Positions 4,975-8,185 of a DNA stretch of 8,185 bases are shown in pieces (positions within the stretch are counted from its first letter, which is position 1; every line of letters starts with the position of its first letter). The DNA is from JBFMHD01 sp040752395 [NCBI: Candidatus Hydrogenedentota bacterium] (lineage in GTDB: Bacteria > JBFMHD01): the NCBI GenBank assembly GCA_040752395.1, contig JBFMHD010000123.1:1-8185 (forward strand), given 5' to 3'. Position numbers and translations under genes: made by a program. The notes beneath the pieces are model-generated. The model was not told the DNA's origin and searched no databases. It was given only the letters and a program-made list of their open reading frames with translations.

Positions 4975-7830
4975 TCAAGCTATTGGCAATATGATTGTAA
5001 AGACAGCGCCTTGTTCAGGATGGTTTACAGCCACAATGGTGCCATTATGATAGGATAATATTCTTTTAGCGATAGCGAGCCCGAGGCCGGTTCCCTGTTC
5101 TTTATCTGTATAAAACGGTTCGAATATTTTATCAAGGTGTTCTTTTTTTATTCCCGGGCCACGGTCTCTAATTTCTACTGATACAGTATTATCACTTCGA
5201 TGTCTCAAAGTGATATTAATAATCTGGTGTGGGCTACTAACTGAGGCAGCGTTATCTATAACATTCAGGAATACTCGGGTAAGAAGGCTTTCATCCGCAT
5301 TAATCCACGGTATCTCTTCAAATTTCTGGAACTCAAAGTTATAATTTTCAAATTTAGGCGAGAGAGTTATACATTTTTTAAGAAGGTTTTCTACATTTAC
5401 AGCCTTTTTATTTAGAGTATATTCGCGGGTATAATCAAGGATATTTTCAACCATCTTTTCAAGTCTCTCGGTCTCTTCAAGAATAATGTGTAAATAATCA
5501 GCTCTGTAACCTGTTTTGAGCATTCGTCTTACATAACCGCCAACAGAGGAAAGTGGATTTTTGAAATCATGTGCGATAGTAGAAGCCATCTGACCAACAG
5601 CAGCCAATCGTTCGCCCTGAATAAGCTTATCTGTGGTGTCTTTCAATTCCGAATGTGCATTAGTAAGTCTCTGATATAATGAGACACTTTCTATTGATAG
5701 TCCGGCAAGATTTGCGATTGTCTGGAGACTCGAGGCTTTTTCTTTTGTTGGTTTTTGTTTGGTGTATAAATTGTCTACAGATAAGATACCTATATTTTTT
5801 TCTTTTGAGACTATGGGTACTACTACCATGGTATCAGCATCGACAAGATTTAAAAAGAGGGGATGAATTTTTGTAGGTGGGTCGATATGAGCAGTGAAAG
5901 GATATCCCTGGAGAAAATTTACAATCGGGACTGAGTCTTTGTCTTTGAGCGGTATTTTAACGCTACAGACACGTTTATTGAATTTACTCTCTTTTATATT
6001 TTTTATATCGATATCGGTATAGAAAAAGTCTTCAAGACGTATCCCGACTTTCTGAGCACTTCTCCAGAGTATATCCACTTCATCAATAGTAGCTGGTCCA
6101 ATAGCAAAGGTGCCAACAAGAAGATCGCCGTCCTCTAGAAATATAACACAGCGATTAAAACCGACCCCAACACCAGCGGTTACAGCAGTAGAGATGATAT
6201 ACATTATCTGGTCAAGATCCATTGCGCCAAGAAGTGAAACACTAATTTTGTTTATGAGATTGAGTTCATTATAACTTTTATCTTTTTCTCTTTCCCGTTC
6301 AGAGAGCTGATGATGGAGTTTGGCATTGCTGTATGATTGTGAAGCGTGTAAAGCAAAAATTGACAATAGATGTAAATCAGCATCAGTAAAATTTGTGATA
6401 TTACCTGATGGTGTTAGTTTATCGTAAACAGTAATCGTTCCTATAACGTTATTTTTTTCTAACAATGGTATACAGATAGCAGAATGGACAGCACTTTTAT
6501 TTATTTTACTGCATCTTGGGTCTTTAGAGACATCTGGTATAAGAACGCTTTCTTTATGTTTAGCTACCCAACCGGCAAGCCCCTCGCCGATTTTTCGTGA
6601 ACTATCGTACGAATAATCAGGGTCTATACCGTAATGGGATACTATCTGTAATTCATTCTGCTCATTTAATATTCGCAGAACACAGCCACGGCCGCCAATA
6701 ACTTCACAGCTGTACTGGACGATATTATTAAGAACAGTTGATAAGCTGAGAGAGGCACTTAAGAACTTAGATTTTTCAAAAAGTAAGGAGAGTTCTTTTG
6801 TTTTACGCGTCATTTCAGCGTAGAATTTTGCGTTTCGCAGAGCACCGGATATCTGATTTGAGAGGGTTAATACAAAATCAATTTCTTTATCTGAAAAATG
6901 TCTAAAATTTTTTGTGAAAAGAAAAATTATTCCTTCGATATTTTCATTATAAGTAATAGGGACGCATAAAAGAGAACGAATGCTTATATTTGGTAAAGAA
7001 CCGATTATTAAAGGGAAATATTTTGATTCCTCAGAATGCATTGAGATTGAAGTATTATTCTTTATCTCTAAAAGAAATTTTTCGATTTTATCCTCTGAAA
7101 TCTCGATATGATGAATAAATTCTTCAGGAACACCACACCCGGATTCAAGAAAAAAGCGCGGTATTGTGGTAGATGTATCTTTTAACAGTATAAAACTACC
7201 ATCGGTATTGATTACACTCGCTAAAGCGCCTGAAACAACATCCAGTATCTTCTGGATATCAAGGGTCGAGGTAATAAATATTGAGAGGTCCCTTATTGTC
7301 TCAAGCTGTTCAAGCTCAAGACTTTTTGAAGGAGTATAAGTCTCTTTACTTATAAGCTCAGAGATAGTATTTAAATATTTTAAATCAGTCGAGATTTCAG
7401 AAAACCGTTTTAAAGGGACACTCTCATAAGAAGAAAATAAAAATTCAGGTTTGAAACTATAATCAGCTGCAATCTTACTGAAATCAGGCAGTGTAGAGCC
7501 TATCTGTCTTATACCGCACAGTAGTATCGTATAACGTTCTTTCTCTGATAGCTGAAATTTTGAAGAGATTATTATTAAACCAAATGGGCAGGTATTTATC
7601 ACTGAATGTGGAGATCCTAGGCCTTTTGAAGTGATATCAGCCCAGCATTCCTCACACTCTATTCTACTTTTATCACTTGAATGTATGAGTTCGCAGAAAG
7701 GGTGAGGTCGGTTATTACTTCCAAGTAATATTTTGCCATCTGATTTCAGAATAATATTATAAGGCCAGTCAGAGAACGACCTTTTAAGATATTCTTCAAT
7801 CTTTTGAAAAAATGATTTATCTATCTCCAT
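4975..7830 (-). CDS. Soluble PocR-GAF-GAF-GAF sensor histidine kinase
   Basis: A 951-residue cytosolic sensor kinase, with no signal peptide or membrane segment. Residues 1-115 resemble a PocR ligand-binding domain, with cysteines spaced C46-x12-C59-x2-C62-x18-C81 plus C105. Three GAF-type domains follow at about 185-335, 355-505 and 525-720; the third is the most divergent and longest. They are linked by helices likely to be coiled coil (about 335-355, 500-530, 715-745). The HisKA domain has phospho-acceptor H754 in TIAHDFKNPL. The ATPase domain shows the N box N856/N860, G1 D889-x-G-x-G893, F box FEPFY (903-907) and G2 GTGLGLA (913-919), so the kinase should be active. The family autophosphorylates and passes phosphate to a response regulator, but none is encoded here, nor is a receiver domain fused, so it is an orphan. 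PocR domains bind small organic ligands in characterised cases; the cysteine pattern could also hold a metal or sense redox. The ligand cannot be told. The gene is bracketed by two MITE copies. Confidence 0.93.
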   Translation of the reverse strand: MEIDKSFFQKIEEYLKRSFSDWPYNIILKSDGKILLGSNNRPHPFCELIHSSDKSRIECEECWADITSKGLGSPHSVINTCPFGLIIISSKFQLSEKERYTILLCGIRQIGSTLPDFSKIAADYSFKPEFLFSSYESVPLKRFSEISTDLKYLNTISELISKETYTPSKSLELEQLETIRDLSIFITSTLDIQKILDVVSGALASVINTDGSFILLKDTSTTIPRFFLESGCGVPEEFIHHIEISEDKIEKFLLEIKNNTSISMHSEESKYFPLIIGSLPNISIRSLLCVPITYNENIEGIIFLFTKNFRHFSDKEIDFVLTLSNQISGALRNAKFYAEMTRKTKELSLLFEKSKFLSASLSLSTVLNNIVQYSCEVIGGRGCVLRILNEQNELQIVSHYGIDPDYSYDSSRKIGEGLAGWVAKHKESVLIPDVSKDPRCSKINKSAVHSAICIPLLEKNNVIGTITVYDKLTPSGNITNFTDADLHLLSIFALHASQSYSNAKLHHQLSEREREKDKSYNELNLINKISVSLLGAMDLDQIMYIISTAVTAGVGVGFNRCVIFLEDGDLLVGTFAIGPATIDEVDILWRSAQKVGIRLEDFFYTDIDIKNIKESKFNKRVCSVKIPLKDKDSVPIVNFLQGYPFTAHIDPPTKIHPLFLNLVDADTMVVVPIVSKEKNIGILSVDNLYTKQKPTKEKASSLQTIANLAGLSIESVSLYQRLTNAHSELKDTTDKLIQGERLAAVGQMASTIAHDFKNPLSSVGGYVRRMLKTGYRADYLHIILEETERLEKMVENILDYTREYTLNKKAVNVENLLKKCITLSPKFENYNFEFQKFEEIPWINADESLLTRVFLNVIDNAASVSSPHQIINITLRHRSDNTVSVEIRDRGPGIKKEHLDKIFEPFYTDKEQGTGLGLAIAKRILSYHNGTIVAVNHPEQGAVFTIILPIA

Positions 7831-7838
7831 ACTTTACT

Positions 7839-7888
7839 ATTATAAATTTCTTCACATTATTATGCAACAATTTTTAAACCAGGTTGCA
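7839..7888 (-). promoter_or_regulatory. Candidate promoter of the histidine kinase with overlapping inverted repeat
   Basis: On the minus strand TTGCAT (7862-7867) and a consensus TATAAT (7839-7844) lie exactly 17 bp apart, a sigma-70-like arrangement. The -10 box ends only 8 nt before the ATG at 7830, so the transcript would be nearly leaderless, and no Shine-Dalgarno is evident. TGCAAC (7863-7868) and GTTGCA (7883-7888) form a 6-bp inverted repeat over and upstream of the -35 box, a possible operator. In AT-rich DNA such matches arise by chance, so confidence is low. Confidence 0.35.
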
Positions 7889-7938
7889 CATCATATTACT
7901 CACCAATGTGGTTTCTTAATCTCGCTTCTTAATATAAC

Positions 7939-8069
7939 GAGGTTTCTGAAAAACCCTGTTTATCGCATCTAAAGATGCTCACTACATTTTTTATTTTTTG
8001 TAATTTCAATATAATGTAAAGAGGGTCACAAGACCCGTCTTTAAAAAATGAGGTTTTAAAAGAGACCTC
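7939..8069. mobile_element. MITE-like element copy B, uninterrupted
   Basis: This is a 131-bp element with imperfect terminal inverted repeats. The left end is GAGGTTTCTGAAAAACC (from 7939). The right end is GGTTTTAAAAGAGACCTC (8052-8069), an exact reverse complement of the left end of copy A (4530-4547). The interior carries the palindrome GCATCTAAAGATGC (7965-7978) and the stem-loop GGGTC-ACAA-GACCC (8023-8036), both shared with copy A. There is no coding potential. It is probably a non-autonomous transposable element; the conserved internal hairpins could alternatively mean a small structured RNA. Confidence 0.65.
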
Positions 8070-8080
8070 ATAACCGTGGG

Positions 8081-8111
8081 TTGACACTACCTAATGCTGG
8101 TACGGTATGTT
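8081..8111 (+). promoter_or_regulatory. Possible promoter near the right edge
   Basis: A perfect TTGACA (8081-8086) lies 12 bp right of MITE copy B, followed at a 19-bp spacing by TATGTT (8106-8111). A plus-strand gene may begin at or just beyond the window edge: ATG at 8171 follows GAGAAG, but the space between them is only 2 nt, and GGGAG at 8173 could instead be the ribosome site of a later start. The window holds only five codons, so nothing can be said about a product. Both the promoter and the gene are tentative. Confidence 0.2.
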
Positions 8112-8185
8112 TTTAATAATTGTTAAAGACCTGTAGATTTGTTCAAATAGAATAGTTCTTGCGAGAAGATATGGGAGATTTAAAC

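Noticed and set aside
5679-5876. 65-codon open frame antisense to the histidine kinase gene
   Set aside because: It is a shadow of the third GAF-type region of the kinase; nothing supports expression.

Overview
The window looks like part of a chromosome from an uncultured Gram-negative bacterium. The genes are AT-rich. It encodes an outer-membrane PorV/PorQ-like beta-barrel protein and a secreted protease with a FlgD/type-IX-like C-terminal domain. Its spacers carry degenerate simple repeats and small inverted-repeat elements. These traits are familiar from candidate phyla such as the Omnitrophica, WOR-3 or Desantisbacteria-type lineages. That placement is inference; no marker gene here fixes the taxonomy.

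Layout. Positions 1-621 hold no protein gene I believe in. They contain low-complexity heptad repeats, a complete tRNA-Ser(UGA) with encoded CCA (176-267), and two same-orientation copies (278-403 and 478-584) of a structured element. The two copies keep the same stems through compensating base changes. They also share a 14-nt invariant segment that can form a pseudoknot, and a 5' end that is the exact antisense of the tRNA T arm. The first copy ends in a second copy of the tRNA 3' end. I do not recognise this element as a named family, and it is the best candidate here for something undescribed. Positions 622-1749 (minus) encode a GT4-type glycosyltransferase.

Positions 1912-4409 (plus) are a two-gene operon with a 4-bp ATGA overlap: a secreted subtilisin-family (S8) protease and a PorV/PorQ-like outer-membrane protein. 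This looks like an exported enzyme together with an outer-membrane partner for its display or secretion. A perfect 20-bp inverted repeat (1802-1821 and 4414-4433) brackets the pair. Positions 4410-4974 and 7831-8185 hold small MITE-like elements and simple repeats. Between them, on the minus strand, lies a 951-residue soluble sensor histidine kinase (PocR, three GAF-type domains, HisKA, HATPase) with no response regulator in view. A second perfect inverted repeat of 18 bp (4530-4547 and 8052-8069) brackets the kinase.

Overall, each large gene unit stands alone, separated by repeat-rich spacers. The only clear functional link visible is protease plus PorV-like protein.
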